Part shown: one piece after another, positions 27,003-36,224 of the stretch | How the letters are laid out: the number at the start of each line of letters is the position of its first letter | How positions within the stretch are numbered: the first letter of the stretch is position 1 | Origin: Thiotrichaceae bacterium UBA4486 | GTDB taxonomy: Bacteria; Pseudomonadota; Gammaproteobacteria; Eutrophobiales; Eutrophobiaceae | Direction: 5' to 3' | NCBI GenBank assembly: GCA_002389045.1 | Contig: DGNS01000005.1 | Span: 168,288-232,287 of the forward strand | Length of the DNA: 64,000 bases | Notes under the pieces: generated by a model | Database searches by the model: none | What the model saw: the letters and a program-made list of their open reading frames with translations, nothing else | Told to the model about the DNA's origin: nothing | Program-made: the position numbers and the translations under genes

Positions 27003-27788
27003 CTAACAATCCCCCAGGCGTCGCTCCCAGGCCTTGTGATTACGGACCGCGTCGCGAATAAACGGCGACCAGCGAATCAGTTGCAGGATTGATTTGTTGA
27101 CCAGCTCGCCAATCCGGCTCATCGGGCGCAGGATATCGAGAAACAGAACAACCCGGACCCCGTCGGTATTATTCTGCACCCGGTGTTTGTAGGTATCATC
27201 GAAGACCAGACATTTCCCTTCCTGCCAGTGGCGGGTCACACCACCCACCTCGATCCAGCAGTTGTCTTCGGGTTGCGGCACAATCAGGCCCAGATGACAA
27301 CGCAGTAAACCCTTATAGGGTCCGCGGTGCAGGGGTATGTGCTTGCCCGGGGAGAGGATTGAAAAAAATGCCGTATACATACCGGGGATGGATTCAACCA
27401 GGCGCGCTGTTTCCGGGCAACGTTCACAATTACGGTCCATGCGGTAACCGTAACCATACATAAAAAACGTTTTCCAGCGATTATCGCGGGTGATATTCAC
27501 CTGGTCTCTGGAAATATCCTGGAAATTGGGCACCTGATCGGGGTTTAACAGCACGGCATCAAGTTCCGACCGGATTTTCTTCCAGTCAGCTTCCAGCGCC
27601 GGAATCCAGTCGAAGACATCCGCATCCAGTACCGGAGTGTCTTCAACCAGGCTGTTATGCCGGATGAACCGCTCGAGTTGCTTGATGATCCAGAGACCGA
27701 CAGCGACACTGGGTCGATGGTGTTTCCTGATGGATTCGCCGTCCACGGTATCATCCTGCACTGTTTTTGTAGTCTCTTCTTTCTGCAT
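27003..27788 (-). CDS. Aspartyl/asparaginyl beta-hydroxylase family dioxygenase (LpxO-like)
   Basis: A 261-aa Fe(II)/2-oxoglutarate oxygenase. The iron and 2-oxoglutarate-binding elements are visible: GKHIPLHRGPYKGLLRCHLG and VFDDTYKHRVQN, giving H...H with an arginine for the cosubstrate. Bacterial members such as LpxO and OlsC/OlsE hydroxylate fatty-acyl chains of membrane lipids. In this cluster a hydroxylation of the ceramide acyl chain or long-chain base is a plausible role. It lies in a minus-strand row with the NTase-like gene, 9 bp after it. An alternative substrate would be lipid A. Confidence 0.85.
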   Translation of the reverse strand: MQKEETTKTVQDDTVDGESIRKHHRPSVAVGLWIIKQLERFIRHNSLVEDTPVLDADVFDWIPALEADWKKIRSELDAVLLNPDQVPNFQDISRDQVNITRDNRWKTFFMYGYGYRMDRNCERCPETARLVESIPGMYTAFFSILSPGKHIPLHRGPYKGLLRCHLGLIVPQPEDNCWIEVGGVTRHWQEGKCLVFDDTYKHRVQNNTDGVRVVLFLDILRPMSRIGELVNKSILQLIRWSPFIRDAVRNHKAWERRLGDC

Positions 27789-27797
27789 ATCAATGCT

Positions 27798-28748
27798 TCA
27801 CCGTAATACCTTGTTGCGAATGAGCTGGAATAATACCGCAGGCCCCTTGAGCATGGGATAGCGTTGCATAAAGGGAGTGACCTGGATCCTGACACCGGTA
27901 TGACGTTCGATTTTCCAGGCGGCATAATCAATCGGGTTTCTGAACGTCAGTGTTGCCTTGGCCAGGCGAAGTATGGAAAGAATCCGACCCTGCCGGCGGC
28001 GCCATTGCCAGTCTTTCAATACCTGCTGCTGTAACGCGGGCTTCGCACGGCAGATGAATTGATCGGGCGCCTGCATCAGTATCAGATCCGGCATCGCCGG
28101 CACAGCATATGTTAACAGGCGTGTGTACACATCCAGATCGGTGTTGACAAGTTGACTCGCCCGGTTGCGGTTCTCCGGCCGTAATTCAGCGGCATAGGCA
28201 CAGCTGAATCCCCGGGTCCAGATGGTCGCTGCATCGGACTGGCATTCACCTGATAAGGGTATCGATGCGCGTAAAAAACGGAGTGCCGACAATGCTAATA
28301 CTTCATGGACTTCCCCACGGGCCTTGTTGTTACGGGCATAAAGCAACCTGACAGGCTGGGCGAAGCGTGCCCATATGTACGAATGAAACCAGTCAACCGC
28401 GCCGCGCCTGAAATCCGCCATGGAGATAACCGTGTATTTGATTCGTAGCTTTTCCGGGCCGTTGCCGGATTCGAGATAAAACACATTGGGTGGCAACAGC
28501 CTGTTCAGGAAGCGAAGTGACTTCTTTGTGTAGGCGCTACGGTAACTCCCGACAATGACGTATAGATCAATAATGCCACTGTGAATATCGTTGTTTCGCA
28601 AACATGAACCGTAGAGGATCAGGGCGTCAACAGAATCATGAAAACGTGATCTGAGTTCACTGACCAGTTCGCCGTATTCCCATGCGACATCCCTGTCGCA
28701 CTGCGATGCAATTTCCATCAACAAACGATCAGGTATATCTGTCTGCAT
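27798..28748 (-). CDS. Nucleotidyltransferase-fold protein of unknown role
   Basis: A 316-aa protein. Residues ~25-75 carry a nucleotidyltransferase-like signature: ALILYGSCLRNNDIHSGIID, that is G-S followed by D-x-D/E-like acidic residues, as in the polymerase beta/MNT fold. The rest is helical with a conserved-looking FHSYIWARF segment. No exact family is recognised. It lies between the beta-hydroxylase gene and the LptFG operon on the same strand, 153 bp from lptG. It may modify a lipid headgroup or regulate the system; this is unproven. Confidence 0.7.
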   Translation of the reverse strand: MQTDIPDRLLMEIASQCDRDVAWEYGELVSELRSRFHDSVDALILYGSCLRNNDIHSGIIDLYVIVGSYRSAYTKKSLRFLNRLLPPNVFYLESGNGPEKLRIKYTVISMADFRRGAVDWFHSYIWARFAQPVRLLYARNNKARGEVHEVLALSALRFLRASIPLSGECQSDAATIWTRGFSCAYAAELRPENRNRASQLVNTDLDVYTRLLTYAVPAMPDLILMQAPDQFICRAKPALQQQVLKDWQWRRRQGRILSILRLAKATLTFRNPIDYAAWKIERHTGVRIQVTPFMQRYPMLKGPAVLFQLIRNKVLR

Positions 28749-28901
28749 ACGGTTTCAACCCTGTCTTATGGTGCGTATCTTGCCGGCCATGATACATGGC
28801 GAAGGGCAGGGGACAAGGATCTGCACAATGACAAGGCTCTTACAGTATGAATTGCTTCGCACTGCCGTGACAGATGCTTGTATGCCGGTAAATCATGCAT
28901 A

Positions 28902-29972
28902 TCAGGCAATCTTTTTCAGTAACGCTATCGCCAGCATTAATAAAATCAGGCCGGGAAGGATGGCGACAAGCGGCGGGTTTGCACCGATCACAAGTCCCGT
29001 ATTGGAAACCAGCTGATCGAACAGGTAGATCCCGATTCCACTCAAACCGGCCATCACCAGCCGTTTACCCAGCCCGGTACGCGGAGAGCCGAAGACAAAT
29101 GACACCGATAACAGCATCATCGCCAGTGTGGTCAGTCCACCACCGATTTTCTTCCACAAGGCCAGCGAATACGCATCATGGGTCTGACCGGTCAGCTTGA
29201 GATGCCTGACATAGTCATACAGTTCAGTCGGTGACAGGGATTCCGGGGGTTTGCTCAGCGTTGAGATCTGCCTTGATTCCAGAAACGGCTCCCAGGACAT
29301 TGATTCAAGGCGTTGAGTTGTCACTTTGTCACTGCTGATGGATTTCTTTATCACGTCAATCAACTGCCAGGATTTTCTATTGATAATCCTGAAGTTCGCG
29401 GCATATATATATTCCCGCAGGAATCCATCGTCGCCGAGTACGATGATCTCTATTTCATTCCTCCCGGGTATATTCCCCGAACCGGATTCCGCAATTTTCA
29501 ATATCTGGTTTTCATTGCGGGTCCATATCCCGAGTTCTCCAACGGTTCCCTCATACTGCTCCAGCTTGCCGGCTCTGAGGACCAGCGCCTGGTGTTGCAG
29601 AGGCGGAGCCACGAACTGCTCCATGACGGCGATTGTAACCACCAGCACCACGCCCGTTGACAGTGACGCCATGCTGATTTGATAAGGGGACATGCCGGAA
29701 GCGCGCATAATGATCAATTCATGATGAATCGCAAGTAAACCGAGTCCGATAACATTCCCGATCAGGGCAATGAACGGTGACAACTGGATAAACCGGCGCG
29801 GTGTGGTCAGTACAACATAGAGGAAAGCATCCGCCGCACTGTAGTTTCCCTTTCCGACATCATCGAGCTGATCAACCAGGTCAAGAAAACTGAACAAAAT
29901 CAGCAGGACAATAGATGATAACAACAGCCCGAACAGTATTCTACTGACCAGGTATCCGGTAAGAATCCTCAT
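28902..29972 (-). CDS. lptG: LptG-type permease, paralogue in the sphingolipid locus
   Basis: A 356-aa inner-membrane protein of the YjgP/YjgQ family with the usual layout: three N-terminal membrane helices, a periplasmic beta-jellyroll region (about residues 130-250) and three C-terminal helices. The start MRILTGYLVSRILFGLLLSS is typical of LptG. With LptF it forms the permease that extracts lipid from the inner membrane into the Lpt bridge. Canonical lptFG lie next to pepA. Here the pair is the end of an overlapping operon with a GNAT enzyme and an NTP transferase beside ceramide genes, suggesting a dedicated copy for another lipid. Overlap with lptF is 4 bp. Confidence 0.88.
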   Translation of the reverse strand: MRILTGYLVSRILFGLLLSSIVLLILFSFLDLVDQLDDVGKGNYSAADAFLYVVLTTPRRFIQLSPFIALIGNVIGLGLLAIHHELIIMRASGMSPYQISMASLSTGVVLVVTIAVMEQFVAPPLQHQALVLRAGKLEQYEGTVGELGIWTRNENQILKIAESGSGNIPGRNEIEIIVLGDDGFLREYIYAANFRIINRKSWQLIDVIKKSISSDKVTTQRLESMSWEPFLESRQISTLSKPPESLSPTELYDYVRHLKLTGQTHDAYSLALWKKIGGGLTTLAMMLLSVSFVFGSPRTGLGKRLVMAGLSGIGIYLFDQLVSNTGLVIGANPPLVAILPGLILLMLAIALLKKIA

Positions 29973-31042
29973 CTTTTAACAACTGCTTTCCGGGAAATGG
30001 CGGGCATCAGAAGCCATACGACAATCATCAACATGATTGCATGCAGCCACCACACCCCGGGGAACCGGTCAACTACACCCTGTTCAACCCAGGATTGCGC
30101 CACCCCGGTGAGGTTGTAATAAATGGCAAAAGCGATTGCAGCAATAAAAACATTCTGACCCTTGCCTTCGCGTGGCAATGTGTAACTGAAGGGTATGGCC
30201 AGCATTGCCAGGATAAAGGTGGCAAATGGTCGTGAAAGGCGCCATTGAAATTCAGCGACTTCGCGCGGGTCATCCGCCGAGATTAGTGATGAGGTGGAAA
30301 GTGATTTTCTTTTGTAACCTGTATCTTCTGTATCGGTCGGATTGTAGACAAATTTCGAAAACCGGATGATCGAGTCTTCCATGCCGGTGTGCTGAAGACG
30401 GTACATAAAGCCATCGAACAAATGCAGTCTGGGAATTTCCGAGTTTGCATCGTAGACCTGTTCTCCCTTTCTGGCCAGGATAAACTCGATTTTCCTTTCC
30501 CGGTCCCGGTACAGAAAGACCGACTCCATTTTGCCGGTTTCCCTGTCCCGGTCTTGCAGATACACAATCTGGCCGCTGTCTTCATCACTGTAAAAGCGGC
30601 CGCCCTGGTACTTGTCGAAATTGGCATCCCGGTACAGGTAAGTATTGATGTCGTATACGAGAGTATAGGCCCAGGGCCGGATTGCCATGGAAAAGATGCC
30701 TGTCAGAATTGCAACCGGCAGGACAGCAATCAGAACAGTTTTGTTTATGGAGGATTCATTCAGCCCGGAGGCTTTCATGACGATAATTTCCTGATCACGA
30801 TGCAGTCTTCCCAGGCCGATTATGATTGCAACATAAACTGATACGGGCAGCAGTACTTCCATCGCTATCAGTGTCTTCAGGGTCACCAGTTTGATCATAT
30901 TCGCATAGCCGATAGACTCGGTGACCGCATCCGCCAGCAAGCGTGCAAAACTGAAACATACAAACAATCCGGCAAGGATAATTGTGACAACCGCAAGCGG
31001 TCTGGCTATCTCATGGATTATATAAGCTTCAATTTTTTTCAC
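29969..31042 (-). CDS. lptF: LptF-type permease, paralogue in the sphingolipid locus
   Basis: A 357-aa YjgP/YjgQ family permease. It starts MKKIEAYIIHEIARPLAVVT, has six membrane helices in a 3+3 arrangement, and a periplasmic domain (FSKFVYNPTDTEDTG region) between them. It overlaps the upstream NTP-transferase gene and the downstream lptG gene by four bases each, so all are translated as one unit. A second lptFG copy elsewhere in the genome would be expected if these are specialised; that cannot be seen from this window. Confidence 0.88.
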   Translation of the reverse strand: MKKIEAYIIHEIARPLAVVTIILAGLFVCFSFARLLADAVTESIGYANMIKLVTLKTLIAMEVLLPVSVYVAIIIGLGRLHRDQEIIVMKASGLNESSINKTVLIAVLPVAILTGIFSMAIRPWAYTLVYDINTYLYRDANFDKYQGGRFYSDEDSGQIVYLQDRDRETGKMESVFLYRDRERKIEFILARKGEQVYDANSEIPRLHLFDGFMYRLQHTGMEDSIIRFSKFVYNPTDTEDTGYKRKSLSTSSLISADDPREVAEFQWRLSRPFATFILAMLAIPFSYTLPREGKGQNVFIAAIAFAIYYNLTGVAQSWVEQGVVDRFPGVWWLHAIMLMIVVWLLMPAISRKAVVKR

Positions 31043-31845
31043 CGGGATACATGTTCTCCGCTCAGGATCGATTCGACCAGGTGAAAATCCTCCAGACTGT
31101 CAACATCAATTCCCGCCCTGGGGAAGGGCAGACTTACCCCGGTAATATCGACATTAATCCTGGAAGAAACCGTTGCCAGGGCCTTTTTTAATGTCAATCG
31201 GCCAGGCAGGTATTGCAGTAATGTTGGCCATCCCAGCAGGTGCGCCAGGACCCGGATCGGGTGCTTGCGATCATCCTCGATTTTTTTCCAGATACGGACC
31301 ACCTCCCTGCCACGTTCGCTCATGAACGCGAACAGGTTGCAGCCGCAGTAGTGGCCATCTCTGAACCGGTAACGGGTACGCCGGCTGGATGGAAAAGCTT
31401 CACTGATCAGCTTGTGATCGAGTAAGGCCACGGCTACATCGGCCCGCTGTTTCTGTGTTTCCGCTGTGAAATAATCGATGATTTCCGTGGTCAACAGCGC
31501 ATGATCAGCGGTAGTCAGCAATACCGGTGCGTTTTTGTCCATGCGTTGCAGACAGAATTCAACACTGTTGCAGGGCGAGTCCTGGGCAGGAAACCAGTTG
31601 ATAGTTCCTGAATCCACGCGGTCCAGTAACGGGGGACATTCCCGCAAGACTTCCCGGGAGGGGCCACAAAGACTGATGCTTTCAATGCTTGTACTGGCAG
31701 AGAGGGCTTCAATAACCCTCATCACCATCGGTATACCGGCGATGGGCACGATGGATTTGCTGCCGGATCCGGCCTGGGCAGCCACAGGGTCACCGGGTTT
31801 CCGGTCGCCGGCAAGGACAAGGGCACTGAATGTCAGTGCCTTCAC
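31039..31845 (-). CDS. MobA-like NTP transferase domain protein
   Basis: A 268-aa protein with a nucleotidyltransferase Rossmann fold: FSALVLAGDRKPGDP, then KSIVPIAGIPMVMRVIEAL, and APVLLTTADHALLT with the metal-binding aspartate, as in MobA and CofC-like enzymes. It overlaps the GNAT gene upstream and lptF downstream. Its substrate is unknown. In a ceramide cluster it may form a nucleotide-activated headgroup, giving two NTP transferases (this one and that at 25740) in the locus. Confidence 0.78.
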   Translation of the reverse strand: MKALTFSALVLAGDRKPGDPVAAQAGSGSKSIVPIAGIPMVMRVIEALSASTSIESISLCGPSREVLRECPPLLDRVDSGTINWFPAQDSPCNSVEFCLQRMDKNAPVLLTTADHALLTTEIIDYFTAETQKQRADVAVALLDHKLISEAFPSSRRTRYRFRDGHYCGCNLFAFMSERGREVVRIWKKIEDDRKHPIRVLAHLLGWPTLLQYLPGRLTLKKALATVSSRINVDITGVSLPFPRAGIDVDSLEDFHLVESILSGEHVSR

Positions 31846-33020
31846 GTGACTTGCAGGGTTTTCTCGTAAACCCTGTACCTTTTATATAAATCACTGCCAA
31901 TATTGTTCAGGATATTTCGCATCGGTGTGTTGCTTTCCAGGATCCAGGATAACTCCACACCTTCAATGCCTTCCGAGATCATAACTTTTCTTGATTCATC
32001 GATTAACATAAACGCCTGGGCCAGTCCCGCAGGAGTATTCTGGTACGCCTTGCGCACGCCCATCAGGGCGACCCGTGCCGTTTTAAAGCGTTTTTGGCGG
32101 ACATATCGGAACAGCTTCAGCCATCCTGTCGGTAGCAGACTGCCGTTCAGATCCCTGAGCACTTCATTCAGATTCGGCAGGGTGACCATGAACGCCGTCG
32201 GCACGCCTTCCACTTCGGCAATCTGGATCAGTCCATCACTGACGATCAGACGCAGGCTGTTCCCCATCTCCGTGAATTCTTCAGCCGTAAAGGGAATGAA
32301 TCCCCAGTTTTGCGACCAGGCATCGTTGAATATATCGCGCATGGTTTCCAGTTCCCTGGCAAAGTTTTTTCGTTGTATCGGGCGCACCCGAACACGATTC
32401 CTGAACCGTTTCATGATCGCATCCATGGTCCGCGAAGGCGTGAAATCGGGCTGGATCCAGTAGGCGAGCAGATCCTGTGCGGGTGTGTAAGCCTGCTGCT
32501 CGAGCATGGCGCCGTACCAGGGACGTGAATGCGGCATCATGAATACCGGTGGCGTTGAAAAACCGTCAACCAGCACACCGGATTCCTGGTTGATGGACAG
32601 ATTAAACGGCCCGGTCACGTGCGTGACATTACGCTCCCTCAGCCACTGTTCGGCTGTTGTTGTCAGAACGGCGAAGACATCGGTGTCTTCAATTGCCTCG
32701 ATCAGTCCGAACTGTCCGGTGTCGGGGCCGTATTGTTGCTGATGAAGGCGGTTAATTTGCGCGGATATCCGGCCCACTGGCGCACCATTCCGGTACGCCA
32801 GCCAGGCTTGCCACTCGGCATGCTTGAAAAACGGATTGAATCGTGAAAAATGCAGTCTGCGTTCAAGCCGTAGCGGCGCTATCCATGCAGGGTCATCCGC
32901 ATAGATGGACCAGGGCAGGTTGATAAATGCCCGCATGCTGGCGCGGTTGTCGATAGGAACGATTTTCAGGGCTTGGCCGTTCATGTGGAAGTATACGGGC
33001 GCCGGATGAATCTCCGGCAC
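31842..33020 (-). CDS. GNAT-like acyltransferase, candidate bacterial ceramide synthase
   Basis: A 392-aa protein of a family often labelled N-acetyltransferase or dATP pyrophosphohydrolase. Recognisable parts are FINLPWSIYADDPAWIAPLR near the start, RFNPFFKHAEWQAWLAYRNG, PVGRISAQINR and VTHVTGPFNLSINQESGVLV. In Caulobacter a member of this GNAT-fold family is the bacterial ceramide synthase bCerS, which N-acylates the long-chain base. Together with Spt, CerR-like reductase and ACP a short distance away on the other strand, this assignment is strong but rests on context and remembered family features. It is the first gene of an overlapping operon. Confidence 0.78.
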   Translation of the reverse strand: MPEIHPAPVYFHMNGQALKIVPIDNRASMRAFINLPWSIYADDPAWIAPLRLERRLHFSRFNPFFKHAEWQAWLAYRNGAPVGRISAQINRLHQQQYGPDTGQFGLIEAIEDTDVFAVLTTTAEQWLRERNVTHVTGPFNLSINQESGVLVDGFSTPPVFMMPHSRPWYGAMLEQQAYTPAQDLLAYWIQPDFTPSRTMDAIMKRFRNRVRVRPIQRKNFARELETMRDIFNDAWSQNWGFIPFTAEEFTEMGNSLRLIVSDGLIQIAEVEGVPTAFMVTLPNLNEVLRDLNGSLLPTGWLKLFRYVRQKRFKTARVALMGVRKAYQNTPAGLAQAFMLIDESRKVMISEGIEGVELSWILESNTPMRNILNNIGSDLYKRYRVYEKTLQVT

Positions 33021-33502
33021 GGTTGTTCACATTATTGTGAAATTCAGAACACTATTGCAGCGATATCATTCAACTGGTATTAAATACCGGAATAAATTAC
33101 CATAATATGACAAGGGTGGCGTATGAATTATGTAACAAGTCCGGGCATATTATCTCTAACAGCCAGATAGATTCACCAGGAATCGTGTAACTGTAATCCA
33201 GGAGGGAATGGACCAGTGCCGCAGCATCTCAGCCTGGTCCTGTCCGTGATTAATCTGCTGACAACCTCGTGGCATTCATCCCAGCAATAAGCACAAACTA
33301 TATCGTGCTTGTTAGTGCGGATGCAGAGAATGCCACGTTCATGCCTGGCTCGTGTATTTTGACTTTTGTATACGTTTGAAAATATTCGTAATTTCAAGTG
33401 TATACAGTATAATTATGATGTCTTGGGGGAACTGCGGATATTCATCCGGTAAATCACTTATTTCCCGAGTACGTGGACAAGAATCACCGAAGCGAATTAA
33501 TA
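33021..33502. other. Divergent promoter region between the two sphingolipid operons
   Basis: About 480 bp between the minus-strand GNAT operon and the plus-strand acyl-AMP ligase operon. It is AT-richer than its surroundings and contains a clear dyad and -10 element at 33368-33413. A 74-codon minus-strand frame (33173-33397, TTG start, cysteine-rich) overlaps the dyad, has no ribosome-binding site and is not called as a gene. Confidence 0.6.
33368..33413 (+). promoter_or_regulatory. Palindromic operator and -10 element upstream of the ceramide operon
   Basis: gtatacgtttgaaa (33368-33381) and tttcaagtgtatac (33392-33405) form a dyad matching in 12 of 14 positions with a 10-bp centre. A perfect -10 sequence tataat lies at 33408-33413, so the dyad covers the -35 region of a promoter reading toward the acyl-AMP ligase gene. 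The -35 match is poor, which fits an activator- or repressor-controlled promoter. The binding protein is unknown. Confidence 0.6.
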
Positions 33503-35260
33503 ATGGCAGAAACAATAACTTACAATAACCAACCCCAGCGGCTGGCGGATTTCAACACGTTGATTGAGGCCCTGGAGTATGCAGCTCAAGGCCGTACCGG
33601 TTATAACTTTTACAACGCGAAAGGCGAACTTCTACAGGCACTTCCGTACGCGGATCTGGCCGGCGAAGCCCGGCTCATGGCCCGCAAACTCCTCGCTACC
33701 GGGGCACGCCGCGGTGACCGGGTCGCCCTCATCGCCGATACCACCCCTGAATTCGTTATCCTGTTTTATGCCTGCCGTTATGCCGGTCTGGTGCCGTTTG
33801 CGTTGCCCATACCGGTAAACCTGGGCAGCCACGATATCTATGTCAGACAGTTGCAGGGCATGCTGACCACCAGTCACGCGACGCTGGCCCTGGCCGGCAA
33901 GCATTACATCGGCTTTCTGGAAGAGGCCGCGCAGGGAAATAACGCTTTGATATGGTCGGGAACTCCCGAGGAAGCCGCGGCGCTGGTTTCCCTCGATGTG
34001 GAGTTGCAGCCGGGCCGCGACGATGAGGTCGCCTATCTGCAGTTTACCTCGGGCAGTACCCGTACACCCCGGGCGGTCGTCATCACCGAACAGGCGCTGA
34101 TGAGTAACCTGCGCGGGATCTGCCAGCACGGTCTGAAAATGCATCCCGGTGATCGCTGTGCCTCCTGGTTGCCGTTCTACCACGACATGGGACTGGTGGG
34201 ATTTGTACTGGCGCCGATGGTGGCGCAATTATCCGTGGATTTTCTGCGTACCCGTGATTTTGCCGTGCGTCCGGTGCAGTGGCTGCGCTTAATCAGCCGC
34301 AACCGTTGCAGCCTGGCTTTCAGTCCGACTTTCGGTTTCAAACTCTGCGCCCTCAGGGTGCGAAGCGCCGACCTGGAGATGCTGGATCTGTCCAGCTGGC
34401 GAGCCGCCGGCGTCGGTGCGGAAATGATCAGGCCGAACATACTGAAAACCTTCACTGATAAATTCAGTAGCTGTGGGTTCGATCCAAAAGCGTTTCTTCC
34501 CTGTTACGGGCTTGCCGAGGCAACGCTGGCCGTGACTTTTGCGGAGCTCGAGCAGGGCTGCCGGAGCATTACGGTGGACACCCGTACCCTGAGTGAAAAA
34601 GGCATTGCGCTGCGCATTGAATCCGAAGAGCGCAAGTCCAGTGAATTTGTCAACTGCGGCCGTCCCATGCCCGACCATGAGGTCCGGATTGCTGATAACA
34701 GCGGTAGCCCGTTAGCGGATCTGCGGGTTGGCCGGGTGTTAACCCGGGGACCAAACCTTATGCAGGGCTATCTCGATGATTCTGAAGTCAGCCGCGATGT
34801 GTTCGAGGAAGGGCACTGGCTGGATACCGGCGACCAGGGTTTTATGCATGAAGGTGATTTGTTCATAACCGGTCGCAGAACCGACGTCATCATTATCAAT
34901 GGGCGTAATATTCGTGCCCAGGATATTGAAGAATTGACCGAGTACGAACCTGCGGTCAATTCCCGGGAAGCATCGGCCTTCGGCGTGGACGACGCGGACG
35001 GATCCACCATGATCATTCTGGTGGTTGAATCCCGAATCACGCCGGATGCGGAGGATCGCCAATCCGTGATCAATCGCTTGCAACAGGCCGTGTACAAAAC
35101 CTTCGGCGTGCATTGTTTTGTTGAGCTGGTACCGCCTCACACCTTGCCGCGTACATCGTCCGGAAAACTGTCCAGGACTGCCGCCAGGACCGGCTTTCTG
35201 GAAAGGCACGGCCCGGAAACCTTCTCATCCAGAAATATCGTACGATCAATCGACAACTGA
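33503..35260 (+). CDS. Fatty acyl-AMP ligase (AMP-binding, acyl-ACP synthetase type)
   Basis: A 585-aa ANL-superfamily enzyme expected to activate a fatty acid as acyl-AMP and load it on the ACP encoded downstream. The AMP-binding core is QFTSGSTRTPRAVVI (about residues 178-192); CYGLAEATLAV, LDTGDQGF and ITGRRTDVIIINGRN follow in normal order. It starts at 33503 with MAETITYNNQPQRL; an alternative GTG at 33473 would add ten residues. It heads a plus-strand operon of ligase, reductase, ACP, Spt and exporter. It resembles the AasR-type acyl-ACP synthetase of Caulobacter sphingolipid synthesis. Confidence 0.9.
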   Translation: MAETITYNNQPQRLADFNTLIEALEYAAQGRTGYNFYNAKGELLQALPYADLAGEARLMARKLLATGARRGDRVALIADTTPEFVILFYACRYAGLVPFALPIPVNLGSHDIYVRQLQGMLTTSHATLALAGKHYIGFLEEAAQGNNALIWSGTPEEAAALVSLDVELQPGRDDEVAYLQFTSGSTRTPRAVVITEQALMSNLRGICQHGLKMHPGDRCASWLPFYHDMGLVGFVLAPMVAQLSVDFLRTRDFAVRPVQWLRLISRNRCSLAFSPTFGFKLCALRVRSADLEMLDLSSWRAAGVGAEMIRPNILKTFTDKFSSCGFDPKAFLPCYGLAEATLAVTFAELEQGCRSITVDTRTLSEKGIALRIESEERKSSEFVNCGRPMPDHEVRIADNSGSPLADLRVGRVLTRGPNLMQGYLDDSEVSRDVFEEGHWLDTGDQGFMHEGDLFITGRRTDVIIINGRNIRAQDIEELTEYEPAVNSREASAFGVDDADGSTMIILVVESRITPDAEDRQSVINRLQQAVYKTFGVHCFVELVPPHTLPRTSSGKLSRTAARTGFLERHGPETFSSRNIVRSIDN

Positions 35261-35270
35261 TCCACGCGCC

Positions 35271-36182
35271 ATGCCCGGGCCAATAGCACTGACAGGCGCT
35301 ACGGGCTTCATTGGCTCCCGGCTGCTGGCGTCACTCAACAATAAACGTTTCAAGGTCAGGGCACTGACGCGTACGCCGCGGCAGGACAATGAGTTAACAC
35401 AATGGATCACGGGGGATGTGCAGGACCGGGAGGCACTGCAGGCACTGGTTCGCGATGCATCGGCTGTCATCCACTGTGCGGGCATTGTCCGGGGATTCTC
35501 GGAAAAGCAGTTCATCCACGCCAATGTTGACGGCACGGCTAACCTGCTTAACGCCTGTTCGAGTGCGGTCCCGTCTGTACGATTCCTGTTGATCTCATCG
35601 CTGGCTGCCCGGGAACCCCACCTGTCCTGGTATGCCCGCAGTAAACGCCTTGCCGAAGAGAAAGTGCAGCAGCACCCGGGGACCCTGGCGTGGACGATTT
35701 TCCGCCCGACAGCGGTCTATGGTCCCGGCGACAGGGAAATGAAACCACTGTTCCGGGCGACACGTCTGGGTGTTTTACCCATGATCGGTCCTCCCGGCAA
35801 CAGATTCAGCCTGCTCTTTGTTGATGATCTGGTTGCCGCCATTATGCACTGGGTTGCGGCTGCAGAACCGGTTACCGGCGTTTTCGAACTGGATGACGGC
35901 ACCCGTGGCGGTTATGATTTCTCCGCCATAGCCCGGATCGCCGGTCAGGTCTGGCAACGACCGGTGAGGACAATACCCGTACCTTCGGGGCTCGTCAGTG
36001 CACTGGCCCGGATCAACCTGGCGCTGGCCGGGTTATTTCGCTATGCGCCCATGTTGACACCGGGCAAGACACGGGAGATATTCCATCCCGACTGGCGATG
36101 CGATAATGCGCCATTAGAAAAGGCTCTGCCTGCATGGCGTCCATCCGTAACCCTCGCAGAGGGTTTGCCGCTTTCTGTATAA
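35271..36182 (+). CDS. NAD-dependent epimerase/reductase, candidate CerR (ceramide reductase)
   Basis: A 303-aa extended short-chain dehydrogenase. The NAD-binding motif GATGFIG is at 9-15 and the catalytic YARSK at 121-125. The start at 35271 follows the ligase stop by 10 bp; in-frame sequence before it belongs to the ligase overlap region. In Caulobacter a protein of this family reduces the 3-keto group of the oxidised ceramide or long-chain base. Position between the acyl-AMP ligase and the ACP/Spt pair supports that role. The substrate is inferred, not seen. Confidence 0.85.
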   Translation: MPGPIALTGATGFIGSRLLASLNNKRFKVRALTRTPRQDNELTQWITGDVQDREALQALVRDASAVIHCAGIVRGFSEKQFIHANVDGTANLLNACSSAVPSVRFLLISSLAAREPHLSWYARSKRLAEEKVQQHPGTLAWTIFRPTAVYGPGDREMKPLFRATRLGVLPMIGPPGNRFSLLFVDDLVAAIMHWVAAAEPVTGVFELDDGTRGGYDFSAIARIAGQVWQRPVRTIPVPSGLVSALARINLALAGLFRYAPMLTPGKTREIFHPDWRCDNAPLEKALPAWRPSVTLAEGLPLSV

Positions 36183-36224
36183 CCGAACCGGCGGTTTTCC
36201 CCGCAATCAGGAATTCGTACCAAG

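Noticed and set aside
33173..33397. 74-codon cysteine-rich frame in the ceramide promoter region
   Set aside because: TTG start inside the operator dyad, no ribosome-binding site; likely chance.
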